DNA from: Sphagnum magellanicum
Taxonomy: Eukaryota > Streptophyta > Sphagnopsida > Sphagnales > Sphagnaceae
NCBI GenBank assembly: GCA_021904315.1
Contig: CM038915.1
Span: 10,974,001 to 11,038,000 of the forward strand
DNA: 64,000 nucleotides
Reading direction: 5' to 3'
Within the stretch, counting starts at the first letter, position 1. The number at the start of each line of letters is the position of its first letter. Both the position numbers and the translations under genes were made by a program. Shown piece after piece: positions 45,151-58,333 of this stretch. Under the pieces are notes generated by a model, which was given only the letters and a program-made list of their open reading frames with translations, was not told the origin of the DNA and made no database searches.

Positions 45151-47376
45151 TTATCTACCTCCAGCTGGAGCTGACTGACTCCCAGGCCTGGCATATTGCT
45201 GTCGTGCAGCTTTTGACTGTGCAAGCATCTCATCATAGTTTCTTCTCTCCATTGCCACACCACGGCTCTCAATGATCTTGTCTGCAAGGCCATAGTCAAT
45301 TGCTTCTTGGGCCCTGAAATACTTGGGCCTCTGAATGTCATGTGCAATTTCCTCCCTTGGCTTCCCTGTTCCTTTTGTCAAAAGATCGATGTAGTAATCA
45401 GTATTCGCATCCAACTCCTTGGCCTTGATCCACATGTCTATAGCAGACCCACTAGACTGATTCACTTTTGGAGAGTACAACTTAGTGACAGAATTGGGTT
45501 GTACTGCGCGATAACCCTTGTCCCCAATTGATAAAAGCATGGCTGCCTGACCAAATGCCATGCCACAATTGACAGTGAACACCTTAGGCTTTACATAAGC
45601 AATTGTGTCTGCAATTGCATATGCCTCGGTCTCAAATCCAATGCTCTCCCTCTTGTCATTTTGTGTGCCAGGGGAATTGATGTAGAAATAAATGGGCTTG
45701 CCAGGATTGTCATAATCCAGCCACAGGAGCTCGGCAATAATGAGCTCAGTGACAGCAGGTACAATGGGCATGCCAAGATAGCAGATGCGGGAGTCGAGAA
45801 GAAGAGAAGGCAAATCAGGCGGTGCAGTTTTTGGTCTACCATATCCACCTCCTCCCCGATACATGCTTACACTCATGCTTAGTCGCGAGGGTGCATTCTC
45901 AAGACCTGTAAGACTCCATAGCCCCGTACCTTCACCAAAAACCAGTGCAGTGCTCAGATCAAGGAGCTTCTAGTGTAAAAGTGGGATGGAAAACTCACAA
46001 TAGTTAGTACACTGAGGGCATAACCAGTGTATAAAGATCAAAATCAGATTATCTTTCATGAGGCCTCCTCAGCACGTACTGCCTCTCAAAACAGGCATGG
46101 AAATATCTATGAAAATTGCAGAGGAGAAATCTCTGAAACAACAATTTGAAGGCAACATGACGATGAGTGCAGTCATAACCTCATGAGAGTTGCTCACAAA
46201 GTGCCAGACCATCACCTTCACCATGTACAGCAGTGACAAGCTGCCATGACTACCCGCTGACTTCATCAGCTCCTGACAGGTGGTGCAATAAGGGTCTCTT
46301 TCCATTAGGCTGCTGTGATCACAGCAGCCTAATGGAAAGCCACTGACATAGTGCCTTGTTTCTTGCTGCAGGGATAGTCACTTCCCATTGGAGAGCTGCA
46401 AGTGAATTGAAAATATGTAATTAATCGTGTTAAGAATGCTGGGAACGCATGTTCTCATGATGAAAAGGACAGATGTTGCTGTATGGTGAGGCATAGTTTG
46501 ATTCACAGCTCTCACAGCTCCTGCAATTGGTCAATGCTTGACTGGTAGAGCTGTGAGATAATTGTGAACACAGCTAGTTGAAAAAACATAATGGAAAGCT
46601 ACTGTGATCACCTCATCTGTGACCACAAAAGCCTAATGGAAAGATGTCCTGAGTAGGTTATAATTGGCCCAAAAATTTGAGCAAACCATACCAAAATCTG
46701 CATCATTGATAGGGACAAAAGCACCATGCACTACATAAAAGTGGTACAGAATTGACCAGCAGCAACTGCTGACAGACAAAAGAAGAGACTTCCCGAGAAA
46801 CCTCTGAAAGCTAACACAGTACTTACAGAGTTTTCAAACAAAAGACCTTGACAGATGAGTCGCTCTGGAAACAAGAGAGAGGGATGATGATTTCTCGCTG
46901 GTACCTTCTTTGTAGTTCTGTGCTGAGGAGATGGAGTCCTCAGTGACCCGCTCAGCCTGCCTCTTCATGGGACTATCCTCGTTCATAAACATATCCATCT
47001 GCGCAGGATTCAAGCCATACAAATGTCTAGGCACGTTCTTAAAATTCTCACTCAGTCCTTCCTTGAGATGATCACCTCTGAAATGCTTGGGTATGTGATC
47101 GAAAGACGAAGAAGAAGAAGAATCCCGAGCTGCTCGCACCACCACGACTCCTCCTACTCGCTCAGCCTTCTTACTACTACTAGTACCCCTAACCCTAATT
47201 CCGCATCCTCTGCTTCTTGCCACAAGCAATTGGGTACCTCCGAAAAACCCATCTCCACAAACAGTTGTCTTACTCTCTCCTACAATAGTTGAGCTTTTGG
47301 GTTCCGCAAAATTCCGCCTCTCGAAGCTAAAACCCAGACCTACTGTTCCCGCAACCCCTTGTGCAGCCATGGTCAT
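45151..47376 (-). CDS. CLPR1: Plastid ATP-dependent Clp protease, inactive ClpR1-type subunit
   Basis: Two exons, 47376-46905 and 45929-45151, join through a 975-base GT-AG intron (GTACCA...GAAG) to 416 codons with a phase-1 junction. Residues 1-85 are Ser/Arg/Ala-rich and look like a plastid transit peptide. Residues 91-160 hold SFDHIPKHFRGDHLKEGL and NEDSP.KRQAERVTEDSISS, and then GLWSLTG and MSVSMYRGGGG precede the Clp fold (from about residue 190). This N-terminal signature points to CLPR1 rather than CLPR2-4. Aligned by eye to ClpP, the catalytic Ser is Gly (about residue 284, GMAFGQAAM), the His is Tyr (about 309) and the Asp is Pro (about 359), as expected for a structural, non-proteolytic subunit of the stromal ClpPR core ring. 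The ATG at 47376 is followed in frame by a second at codon 3. Confidence 0.95.
46100..46270 (-). repeat. Dispersed element copy 1, shared with the RPS12 intron
   Basis: Read on the minus strand it shares, in order, TAGTCATGGCAG, TGTCACTGCT, GTGAAGGTGATG, GGTCTGGCA-TTTGTGAG, GTTATGACTGCA, CCTTCAA, GAGATTTCTC and CTGCAATTTT...ATAGATATTT with positions 55512-55682. A frame through it reads SHGSLSLLYMVKVMVWHFVS. Confidence 0.85.
46298..46339. repeat. Perfect 42-bp palindrome in the CLPR1 intron
   Basis: The 21-base left arm ends GGCTGCTGTGA at 46318, and the right arm begins TCACAGCAGCC at 46319. All 21 pairs match and there is no loop. GCCTAATGGAAAG from the arm recurs singly at about 46630. 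Confidence 0.95.
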
Positions 47377-47740
47377 AGCTATTTTCCACTCTCGTTTGTG
47401 TTACCCCTCCCCTTCTCCTCTTCTTTGTGTCAAGGATTCCCAAACAACAACAGCCCAAACAACAAGAAAGAAAACCGCGCAATCTCACGGGGCTCAACAG
47501 CAAGCACGCTCCTCGCAGTTGCGAAGACGGATAGTTGCGAGATGGGTAAGGATTCAGGACTCGTTGGACGTTGGAAGAGCGACCACAACAACAGAAGCTT
47601 CGGCTATGGCTTTGATAGTAGGGCGAGAAGTCCTAATTCAGAAGGCCCTTCGAAAGGCCCTTCGGAAGGGACGTTTTGGGTGTACCAGGAGCACCCACGG
47701 TGGTACCTCGACCTTTTTGAGTGAGTGAGGCCTCTTAGTG
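47377..47740 (-). promoter_or_regulatory. Probable CLPR1 promoter and 5' leader
   Basis: The region upstream of the CLPR1 start is GC-richer than further upstream and contains a duplicated GGCCCTTCG (about 47644-47668), which resembles GGCCC-type elements common in plant housekeeping promoters. Long plus-strand frames of 121 and 143 codons here (47297-47728) are antisense to the gene's first exon and promoter and show no family match. No clear TATA box was seen. Confidence 0.4.
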
Positions 47741-48379
47741 CCCCATATTAAGCCCCAAAAATGTTAGATTTGAACTCAAAGATCCTGATTTAATCTATGC
47801 ATGGGTTATTTGTAATATTTAGAAATAATATAAATTGATTTTGTGATTTTTACCATGGTACCAACTAGTGTTGTGCACTTCTTAGGTTGTAAGAGGAACC
47901 TTTAGTTTCAGTTTTGGTTCTAGTTAGGTTTTTTCTTAATTTAAAATTGGAACCTGGTTTTGGATCTTGTTTCTTAATGTGAGGAAGGTCAATTTCAGTT
48001 TTTTTTTTAATTTTTTAAAAAATTAAGTTGATTCCCAATTCTATAGTAGGTTAGGGTAGATTTTGAGGTAATCTCTTGGTTAGGTTCCACAATGCCAAAC
48101 ATCATCAAAAACAATGTAAAAAAATCAACTTGTCACAAAGCTTTGACAAGGCCAAATTAATTGGAACTAATCTATTTTTAAGCTTTAAAACTACCTTAAT
48201 AATTTCTAATAGATTAGTACCATTTTAAAAATCCGAATTGATTTCATGTTTTCATGTCACATGCACTTCTATGCCAACTTTGAATTGGGCGTGTTGTAAC
48301 CAACTTTGAATTCAACTTTCAAAATCTCTCCAACTAACTCCCAAATCACCTTTTTGAAAACCCCCAAATACAATATCAT
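47741..48379. other. AT-rich spacer, no gene recognised
   Basis: No gene, repeat array or motif was recognised. Confidence 0.5.
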
Positions 48380-48960
48380 CAAGATTAGGATGGCAATGAC
48401 AACAATAAGAAGACCATGATGATAAGCAAGACCACAAGATCATCAACATCAAGAAGGTGATGGTGGCAATAACTAGTTACAAGAAGAAGAAGACCATGAT
48501 AACAAACATGACCGTAAGATTATCAAGATAAAGAGGGTGATGGCAAGTGGTTGCTAATTATAGTAATGAAAAAACCATTATCATAACTAAAACCACAAGA
48601 TCATGAAGATCATGAAGGTGATGGTGGGAAAGTATTAGTTATAACAATGAGCACACCATGACGACAAGCAAGACCACAAGATCATCAAGACCAAAAAGGC
48701 AATTGTGAGTAGCTTCTAGCTACAATAACAAGAAAACCACATGATAACCGCCATGACTAGGACCACAAGATGATAAGATTAGGAGGGTGATGGTGGGTAG
48801 CTATTAATTGCAACAAGACTATGACAATGACGACCAAAATCATAAGAAGATAAAGAGGAGGGCAATGTGAGTTGCAACAATAAGATGAACACTATAACCA
48901 CCAATGTGTGGTACAACAACATAAATAATACCACCATGAACAATAACATGACAAGATAAT
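48380..48960. repeat. Degenerate minisatellite, about 80-90-bp unit, six to seven copies
   Basis: ACCACAAGATCATCAA-like words recur at about 48431, 48511, 48591, 48673 and 48762, with GGTGATGGTGG, AATAACTAGTTA and AAGACCATGATGA between them. A His/Leu-rich minus-strand frame (49015-48779) is an artefact of it. Confidence 0.75.
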
Positions 48961-51900
48961 CATGAAGATAATGGTGATGGTGTAGCAAGTAGCAACAAGA
49001 AGAACATGACCACACAAAAAAACTTCAACCTTCAACCTTTGACAACAACCCACCACTCCTAACCCTTAACAAAAAAACCCGAACCCAAAATTGGATAATT
49101 GAATTTCTAAGAGAAATTGATTTGATTCCAATTAATGTTTTTGTAAAACAAACAAAATATTGCAAAGGGGGGAGGTAGTTCCTAACTAGTTTGGTTCCTA
49201 CTTAATTCCACATTTTAAACCTGGGTCTAATTAGGTTCCAACTAACCAAATTTGACAATGGGTACCCAACTAACCTAAATATTCACATAACATTGGTATC
49301 ACATCACAAACTTCATGGGCCACAATTTGATAATAATAGCATTGCAAATTATTTTTTTCATAGGTTCATATGGAATAAACACAAATGTCATTCATGTATT
49401 TGTATTATTTAAACATCAATGTCATGCACATTGTTAGACACAAATGTCATATGTCTATTCATATTACTTAGACATGAATGTTATATGTCTATTTTTATTG
49501 TTTACACATGAAAGTGCACACATTTCTATGTTTAAATAATGCACAACATTCATGTTTAAACAATATGAACCTATGAAATAATAGATTTCGCACAAATTTG
49601 GAACAAACCTATGAAACCTATAAATTTGTGATGCAATGTGGGTGTTGGTTCATTCAAGGCCTAAATTTCATCATAGGATAATAAATCACTATAAAACCTT
49701 TTTTTTCTTTAAAGTAGTGGAAAACATGACATGGTTTCAAAAAACGCAATGTTGGTGAAAGTAAACATTTCATTTTTTGAAACACTTGTTGACCACTAAA
49801 GTTTTTCTCACGATATCCAATGGGTACACATTTCATATCATGAAAACTTTGTTTTACAAAAAAACCAATGATTTTTACATTATTTAAAAGCCCCTATGGG
49901 GCATGTTCAACCAAAGTTGGGTTCACATTCAACTTCACTTCAAGAGATTTTTATTCTAGTAAAGTTTGCCTCCTTAAACTTTACTTGTGTAAAAAATGGG
50001 TAGTATATGTGGAAGGCACCTTACCCTCAATATTTTTTTTGATTCAACACAAGATGGCACTCTACATGTAAAGGTCCATCACTTCCAACTTAACAAGTTT
50101 CCAAATGTAAAGTTATGTTCAAAAAGTGGGGTGTTCTCAAAATAAGCACCCCCACCCCCCAAGACTTGAGGGGTAGTTGTTTTGAACCCAACATAAAACA
50201 CCTTGACAATTTTTTTTCCAATTTTATTTTGTAATGCCTTTCTTCCCATGGTACCCATCAAACACCATAAAGGCATCATGGGAAGAAAAAAAACGAAGCA
50301 AGGCATTTCAAAAAACAAAATGCCCACAAAAATGGGCACTTTGTTTTTTGAACTGGGTTGCATGTTGTAAACAAAAAATTCCATTGTAGAAGGTGCCCTA
50401 TAAGCACATTAGAAATTTATTTTTGGTGATATAAGCATTTTTAAATAACATGTCTATATTAATTTATGACTTACCTTTTGACATTTATGTTCGGAAACAC
50501 ACTTTAAGGTTTCATGCCAACGGCTAAAAGGTATTTTTTGTTGCATTTCACCCTTTCTTGGGGCATTGAAATGATTAAATTTTTTGCAATAAATTAACCT
50601 TTGTGTGGTTCACATTGAGGGAATTGATAAAACAAAGTAAAAGGGTATAGTTTAACTTTGCATTGAACAATTCACAACAAGGGGGTGAGGGGATTAAATG
50701 GTGCAAATATTTTGCATTGTATGAAATTGACATTCCAAATGTTTTTGTCATTGTTCAAACTAAGGTTGGCTAATTTTTGAATTTGAAACAATTTCAATTT
50801 CAATTACTTAGGTAACTTGTTTGAGTGTTTTGCCTTCAAATGGAATTGGTGTTGAACTTGAAACCACGTTGATAGAATGAAGGTTGATGAAAATCCTCTT
50901 TTGATTCAAACCAATAATATTAGTTACAAATATAATTACAAAATGATTCACTTTGACAGGTTTAAAAAGGAATTTCAAGGTTTTAATTTATGTTGTGAAA
51001 AAATTTGTGAGTTGTTTTGTGGTTGCAAGTACAAATGCATCACACAATGTAGGTCATTTCTTCTTAAGGCAAACAAAGTTTGAGAGTTTTGATGATGAAG
51101 TAATTATTTTCATTGTTTTGTTTTTGTTATTTTTCCCCATTGACCTTTGGTTGTGATGTTTTACCTTTTATAAATTGTTATAAAAAAACTATGGAAATCC
51201 ACTTGAACATCTTAAAAGAAAATGACCATATTTGAGTAGTCTTTGTAAAGAATTACATATAAGGTTGTGGCCTTGTGAATTCATGGCTTGTTCATTCACC
51301 AATTTAGTTCCAAATGCACTATAAATGACCTTATGTATGAGGTTTGTGCATTTTGATGTGTTCATGAGCTCAATTTTAGGAACTTGTCTTAGTCTTATTT
51401 CATAACCTTCACATGAACATTTCATTTTGATGCTTCAAAACTAACAACACCCAAGGTTGTCAAGTTTTAAACAACACATTACATTAAAAAAAAACCTATA
51501 TACCTTGTGAAAGGCCTTTAGGGGTGCAATTAAAAAAATACTTGTTTGTCCTTGCAAAAATGTCAATAATAACAAAAAGATAACATTTGAAAAAATGGTT
51601 GGAAAAACATGGAATGTGAATGCAACATGGCTTTTCTTGAAATGTTTGTCCACATTATGCTAGTTCCTACAACGCTTAACAACCCCCAATTGGACAATTT
51701 ACACTTGAGCATTTTACCTTTTAATTAATAAACACATGGAGTTGTCAATTTAAATTTTCATTCCAAGATCTTTTTGTTGGTGATGAAACATGAAACATTG
51801 CATAATCTTTGTTTTTATGGATTGCCTTGTCATTTTAGCTCATTTATTATCAGTGGTCATTAGCAATTTGAGTATGTTGGATTATTTGGTGTCATAACAA

Positions 51901-53590
51901 TGGAAAAATAAAATAAAATAACAAAATTGGAATTAGCTTTGAACCCATCAAAAAAATATAAGGTCAATCATTTATTAAAATTGGGATTACAACAACCTTG
52001 AAATTGGAGGTTTGCACTAATTTTGAAACCACAAAACTAGAAACAAACATCTTGTAAAAATAAAACAAAGATTGGAATTAAAAGTTTCAATTTAAAAAAT
52101 ATATACAAAAATTTGGAACCAAATTATCTCAGTTACCTGAAATTGAAAGTTTATGTTGAAAGCCAAAATCAACCAACACTAATTCAAACCCTTATTCCTT
52201 AAAATTTGGAGTGAAAAAAATGGTCTTTTAGTAAGAACACCATTTGAACTTCTATAAACATGGAGGGTTACCCCCTTTAATTTGAAACCAAATATTAAAA
52301 TTGGAAGAACTACCCACAAGCAATTAGGCCTTCCCCTTTAGCCCCAACACATGTCACTTGTCAACTCATTCCTCAGTTATTTTTATCCTATATTATGAAT
52401 AGGATGAATGGGATCAAAATTAATTAACCCCTTGAAATGAATGAACCTTTTGAATGTGCATTCTTCTTATCCATAGATGATGAAAACACAATCAAACATA
52501 CACAAAAGTAGTTTGAGAAGTTACAATCCTATTTTTACACATAAATGTAAAAAAATAGAATCAAAACCTTCCCAATCATTTTAAAACCATTGTAGTGTTA
52601 AATATTGAGTTTGTAATATGTTGTATACAAAGTTTGAAAAAACTTTAGTGTACTAAAAGTAGGTCAAAAACATTTTTGAAATTGACTAATGGAATTGTGT
52701 TCAATAATACTTTTACATTAAAAGATTGACGTATTATTACTTTTTACCTTGGAAGTTGAAAGTGCATAAGTAAATTTTAGATTACCATTAACAAAGAAAT
52801 TTTTTTAAATCAATATTTCATCTATTCGAAGCCTACTTTGTCTCTTTGGCTAATCTACAAATTTTTTTAAAAAAACTTGCGTTTTTGAAAATTATACTTA
52901 AATCTATTTTAAACATGTGTTTCTTCAATATCATTGACATAAATTCAAAGAACATGTTCATTATAATCATTGAAATAAATAATATTTCTAAATTTAATAT
53001 GTTAATGCTTAATTTATGGTTATTTTACATTTTTTTTGACAAGGATCACGAAATGAATACTTGATTATGCTCTCACCTTGTGGTGCATTCTTAATGATGC
53101 ATTCTCAAAATTGTCAAGTGGTGTCAATGATAATTAAATTGCTTAATCTTGATTCTAGCAATGAAATGCAAAAACTTGAATTACATTTTTAATTTTTTAT
53201 GACTAAACAAAAAAGGTGAGAGTTTATAGATGAAGATTAAAATGAGTTTTGGTTTTAACATTGAAAATGTAAATTTGAACTCCATTTTCAATTTCCTTGT
53301 ACCTGAAATGAAAGGGATAGGAGTTTTGAAATGAGAATTAACCTTTAAATATCAAGAAAAAACAAATTTATATTGAAAAGTGGACCAAATTGGTCCACCC
53401 TTACATTTAGGGGTTAAAATGAATTGATTCTTCACATTGCATTTTGGGAATTGTCACAATTTTGCAAAACAAATTTGAGAAAATAATAATATTTTGCAAA
53501 ATTCTTTTTCAAAAAAAGTTTGCCAAAAAAAAAAGCGGGCACTAAATGCTTTTGTACAAAAAAATGATTGTTGTTTCATTGTTGGCTAGG
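48961..53590. other. AT-rich spacer, no gene recognised
   Basis: Many short frames, none with a motif. A degenerate patch with CACAAATGTCAT and ATGTCTATT words lies at about 49380-49560. A hairpin is listed separately. A 101-codon minus frame (50384-50079) is hydrophobic and Phe-rich, with a poly-Gly patch from a poly-C run, and is not recognised. Confidence 0.5.
50307..50352. repeat. Hairpin with 20-base arms, one mismatch
   Basis: TTCAAAAAACAAAATGCCCA (50307-50326) pairs with TGGGCACTTTGTTTTTTGAA (50333-50352) around the loop CAAAAA. It lies in non-coding spacer. Confidence 0.85.
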
Positions 53591-53596
53591 CGTTGC

Positions 53597-53868
53597 ATTT
53601 AAATTATTTCTTACCTTCATATTATCCCATTTTCATTTAAATTATTTCTTACTCTTCATATTATCCCATTTTCATTTAAATTATTTCCCACCTTTATATT
53701 ATCCCATTTTCATTTAAATTATTTCTTACCTTCATATTATCCCATTTTCATTTAAGTTATTTCCCACCTTTTATATTATCCCATTTTCAATTTAAATTAT
53801 TTCCCACCTTTATATTATCCCATTTTTATTTAAATTATTTCCCTCCTTTATACTATCCCATTTTCATG
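53597..53868. repeat. Minisatellite, 37-39-bp unit, seven copies
   Basis: TTTAAATTATTTC followed by T..CC.TCATATTATCCCA and TTTTCA recurs seven times with only a few differences per copy. It lies about 0.9 kb upstream of the RPS12 start. Confidence 0.95.
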
Positions 53869-54752
53869 TTTATGAGTGGGGGATGAAAGGGCAAGACCTA
53901 TATCTTTTTATTTATTTACTTATTTTATTTTATTTTCAAATTTGGTGATATGAAAAACTTGGTGATTTTTTTTCCCAGTAAATCAGCAAAATTATTTGAA
54001 TTTACATTGGACGAAAATTTCGAAAAAAATCACAATTTTTTTTGTGGAACAAATGACAAAAATTGTCCCCAAAAATCACTGGGCAGGAGGTAGCAAAATT
54101 GATTTCTGTTGGACGGGCATGGGGTTTTGATGATCACCGCCGGTTCTTCAAATTGGGAGCTTTTGATCCGTCACTTCCGGTCAGGTAGTTCAAGCCCGTA
54201 AAATCGCGGTCATCAGATTTACGAACCGTTTTGACAACCGGATTGGCCCTTTGACCCATTTCTAGTACCCGCCCAAGACGAGACATAAGCCTAATAATAA
54301 ACCCTAATTTCCTAATCGTAAAACCCTAGAATCTGGAGCCCTAAAGTCGGCGCCACTCGCCAACAGTCTTCTCTTTCATGTCGCGCAGCTGCTCTGCATC
54401 TCCACGGAAGCCAAAACCAGCACAGGTCCGGTTTCGCGAATACCATCTCGGTTTCTCGTCTGGGTTTATTACGACCCAATAGTTCACGTATGCTCTTTTC
54501 CTCTTATCTTTAAATATTTCTCTGTTCCAAATCTGCACTCTGCTTTAAGATTCCTTGTGAAAGCAAAGTCTTTTGACGTTTTGTCTTTCGTTTCTCTATC
54601 CTGGATATAAAACTAGGCCAACTGTTGTCGGAGTCAGAGTCAGCAGTCTTTCTTTTCTCCCCTCTGTTTACAGGCTAGTTTTGCTGTATTCTGAATTGGG
54701 TAGCTTTCTGTGTGCAGGCAGAATTTTTTTTCTCTCTTCGCCTTTGAAAATC
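53869..54752 (+). promoter_or_regulatory. RPS12 upstream region with two telo-boxes
   Basis: AAACCCTA occurs at 54299-54306 and again at 54321-54328. Paired telo-boxes near the start are characteristic of plant ribosomal-protein promoters. From about 54550 the sequence is pyrimidine-rich (TTTCTTTTCTCCCC, TTTTTTTTCTCTCTTCG), as in leaders of translation genes. The far left part (53870-54110) is AT-rich with no visible signal. Confidence 0.65.
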
Positions 54753-56131
<1,379 letters not shown>

Positions 56132-56559
56132 GATGGCAGTTTTGTGCCTTGTATTCGTGATTCTGCAATTGTGGATTGTTACCAACTCTTGTGGTCCACT
56201 CCAGTGCAGATATTTGGATTTAGTGAGGTTGCTGGGTCAACCACTGTAGGAAAGCATATTGAGAGTAAATTCAAGAGGTAGTTTTATCAAAGCAAACAGG
56301 GACAGTAAAGGAAAAGGGATGCACAGACAACATCCCCAACCCTTTCTGGATTGAATTGACAAAGTGATAAAACAATGGTTAATCTCATCTCAAGATGCAG
56401 GCAAATGCTTTTGAATTGGCTTGCAGTCTTGAATTGGCAAAATTCCTAACGTGGCTTCCATGGTCATTGTGATTTTGTATTGAATTTTGCTACTGAAACT
56501 CACAGCTTCTTATCAATGGGAAATATGCCAAAAAAATCAATATGAACTGTTCTGTCTTG

Positions 56560-56755
56560 TGGAACTGACTTTGTTGCTCCCAGCTCCATGTTTTTCAAGC
56601 TTTGAAGCTGGGCTCCTTGCTGAAGGGTTACTCAGATTCAGTCCATAGTCCTTTGGTGTGTCCAGTGGGACTGACTCTGTTGCACCCAGTTCTATACTGT
56701 CAAGCTCTGAAGCTTCATGCCTTTTGATGAAGGTGGATTACTTGGATTCAGTCAG
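56560..56755. repeat. Direct duplication, about 106-bp unit
   Basis: G.ACTGACT.TGTTGC.CCCAG, CAAGCT.TGAAGC, TGAAGG and TTACT..GATTCAGTC occur in the same order from 56562 and from 56668. It lies just downstream of RPS12, possibly in its 3' flank. Confidence 0.8.
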
Positions 56756-56834
56756 TACAGTTTAGTATTATACTCTTCAGGGCTTGAAGATATATTTGAG
56801 AAGCAAGAAGACAATTAAAAAAAGCTGAATGTTG

Positions 56835-57260
56835 CAGTTTCTTAGACCTTGTTCCATGCAAGAGACTGTTTACAATCAAAGAAGCTCTGTGTTCCAGTTT
56901 CTGGGAGCTCATTCCATGCAAGAGACTGTTTACCAACAAAGAAGCTCTGTGTTCCAGTTTCTTGGAGCTCATTCCATGCAAGAGACTGTGTACCAACAAA
57001 GAAGCTCTGTGTTCCAGATTCTTGGAGCTTGTCCCATGCAAGAGACTGACTCTACACGATCAAAGAAGCTTTGTGTTCCAGTTTCTTGGAGCTTGTCCCA
57101 TGCAAGAGACTGACTCTTCACGATCAAAGAAGCTCTGTGTCCCAGTCTCTTAGAGGTTTTTCCATGCCAGAGACTCTCTACAATTAAAGAAGGTCCCAGT
57201 TCCAGTCTCTTAGATCTTGTTCTATGCAAGACACTCTTTACAATCGAAGAAGTTCACAGT
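56835..57260. repeat. Minisatellite, about 60-bp unit, seven copies
   Basis: CAGTTTCTTGGAGCT, TCCATGCAAGAGACTG and AACAAAGAAGCTCTGTGTTC recur seven times. The first copies are 60 bp apart and later ones 60-63 bp because of an inserted CTCTACACG-like piece. Because the unit is a multiple of three, frames of 60-97 codons stay open on both strands. Confidence 0.95.
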
Positions 57261-57426
57261 CCCAGTCCAACGCCGCGGCCTCTCTCCCCTAATCTCTTAG
57301 CATACGCAGATCTGTCCGCGATCTTCCACAAACCCTGGCAGGCAGATGGGTCGCGCACATAAGGAAGTAGCGCACACACTGCCGCGCGAGAAACAGATCT
57401 GCCCGCGATCAGCCACAAAACCTGGC
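57261..57426. other. GC-rich block with an internal 85-bp direct repeat
   Basis: CAGATCTG.CCGCGATC..CCACAAA.CCTGGCAG occurs at about 57308 and about 57393. It directly precedes copy A of the duplicated 5' end and may be the promoter of the broken trihelix-like gene. Confidence 0.6.
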
Positions 57427-57720
57427 AGTCAGAAAATCCCGACGTTCTGCCCGGCCGCACCCGGCAGGCGTCCGCCTGCCACTGTAGCTCCCCTTCTGGC
57501 CTGTCCACGAACTGCGGCGCTCCGTTTAGCAATCTGCTCGAGTCTCTCACGAGTTTCACCGTTCACCTTCGTGCTCACACGTGCTCACCTGCCTGCATTC
57601 CATAGCCATTTTCTCACTGCACAAAGTACAGGCACTGTGTTTCTCAAAAAAATTCTTTGAATCACATTTTCTTCTGTCTTTCTCACCATGGAACAGTCTC
57701 AAGAGCCAAGTTTCCAAGTT
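57427..57720 (+). repeat. Duplicated 5' end, copy A
   Basis: AGAAAATCCC.AC.TTCTGC, GGC.CCCGGCAG, TGGCCTGTCCA-like and GCACTGTAG sequence, GTCTCACGAGT, TTCGTGCTCAC, ATAGCCATTTTCTCA.TGCAC and CACCATGGAAC..TCTCAAGA are shared with copy B in the same order and orientation. Copy A ends in the presumed start codon at 57688. Confidence 0.9.
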
Positions 57721-58333
57721 TCCTGTCCCTGATGATGATGGGATCAAGCTCTTCACTTCCCTTGTTCATTGTGCCTCACACAGCACCTCCAGCTCCACCC
57801 AAATCCAAGAGAGATTGGAAAAATGAGTCTCCAGCATTGTTGATGGATTTGTTTGAGGAGAAGTTTCTTGCCAATAGCCTGAACAGCTTGACACAGCAGC
57901 AGTGGCAAGAAATTTTATTGACCCCTCTGCACACTTAGGCTCAAGTTCAGTCCAAAGTACACAAAAATGCGAATGAAATTTAATCAGTTGAAACAGGAGC
58001 ATGGAGAATCCGACGCAGGTCAATGCAAATGGCCATGGTTTGAAAGATGTTTAATGATTTGGGGGCAAGACTGCCAAGGCTTGTGGCACTGCTGGAGGCA
58101 TGGACAAGGGTGTTCCAATTGATTAGGTGGGTGGATCTGTGCAGGAGCATGTCAACTTGGAGGATACTGAAGAACATGACGCTCCTCCTTCTCCAAATAG
58201 ACAGATTCCTCCATTTGCAGGCAACTCTTCTCTCGAGGCAGTAAAGACTCCCACCCACACCGAGGTCAGCAGCTTGCAAGAAGCCTCCACAAAAAATTCA
58301 GGGCAGGGAGAGAAAATTAGATGGAGCAGCTAA
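57688..58333 (+). pseudogene. Broken trihelix (Myb/SANT-like) transcription-factor gene
   Basis: A start in good context (CACCATGGAA, 57688) gives MEQSQEPSFQV before the frame breaks. Frame changes then lead to PPKSKRDWKNESPALLMDLF and EEKFLANSLNSLTQQQWQEI (about 57800-57920). These match the first two helices of the trihelix DNA-binding domain, with the conserved Trp of helix 1 and the W of helix 2. A further frame gives KMRMKFNQLKQEHGES then CKWPWFERC (about 57967-58050), the third-helix region with the typical K.LKK.Y and WPWF. A third frame, GGSVQEHVNLEDTEEHDAPP (58127-58333), reads like an acidic linker. At least three frame shifts make it non-functional unless unrecognised introns exist. 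A source in a Harbinger-type Myb-like ORF is possible but less likely. Confidence 0.7.

Larger units (their letters stand above)
45930..46904 (-). other. CLPR1 intron, rich in repeat material
   Basis: The 975-base intron carries a sense-oriented copy of an element that is also in the RPS12 intron (46100-46270), a perfect 42-bp palindrome (46298-46339), further GCCTAATGGAAAG-type words near 46570 and 46630, and an inverted repeat TCACAGCTCT (46503-46512) with AGAGCTGTGA (46547-46556). Confidence 0.85.

Noticed and set aside
47297-47728. 143- and 121-codon plus-strand frames
   Set aside because: They are antisense to CLPR1 exon 1 and its promoter, with no recognisable domain. GC-rich DNA keeps them open.
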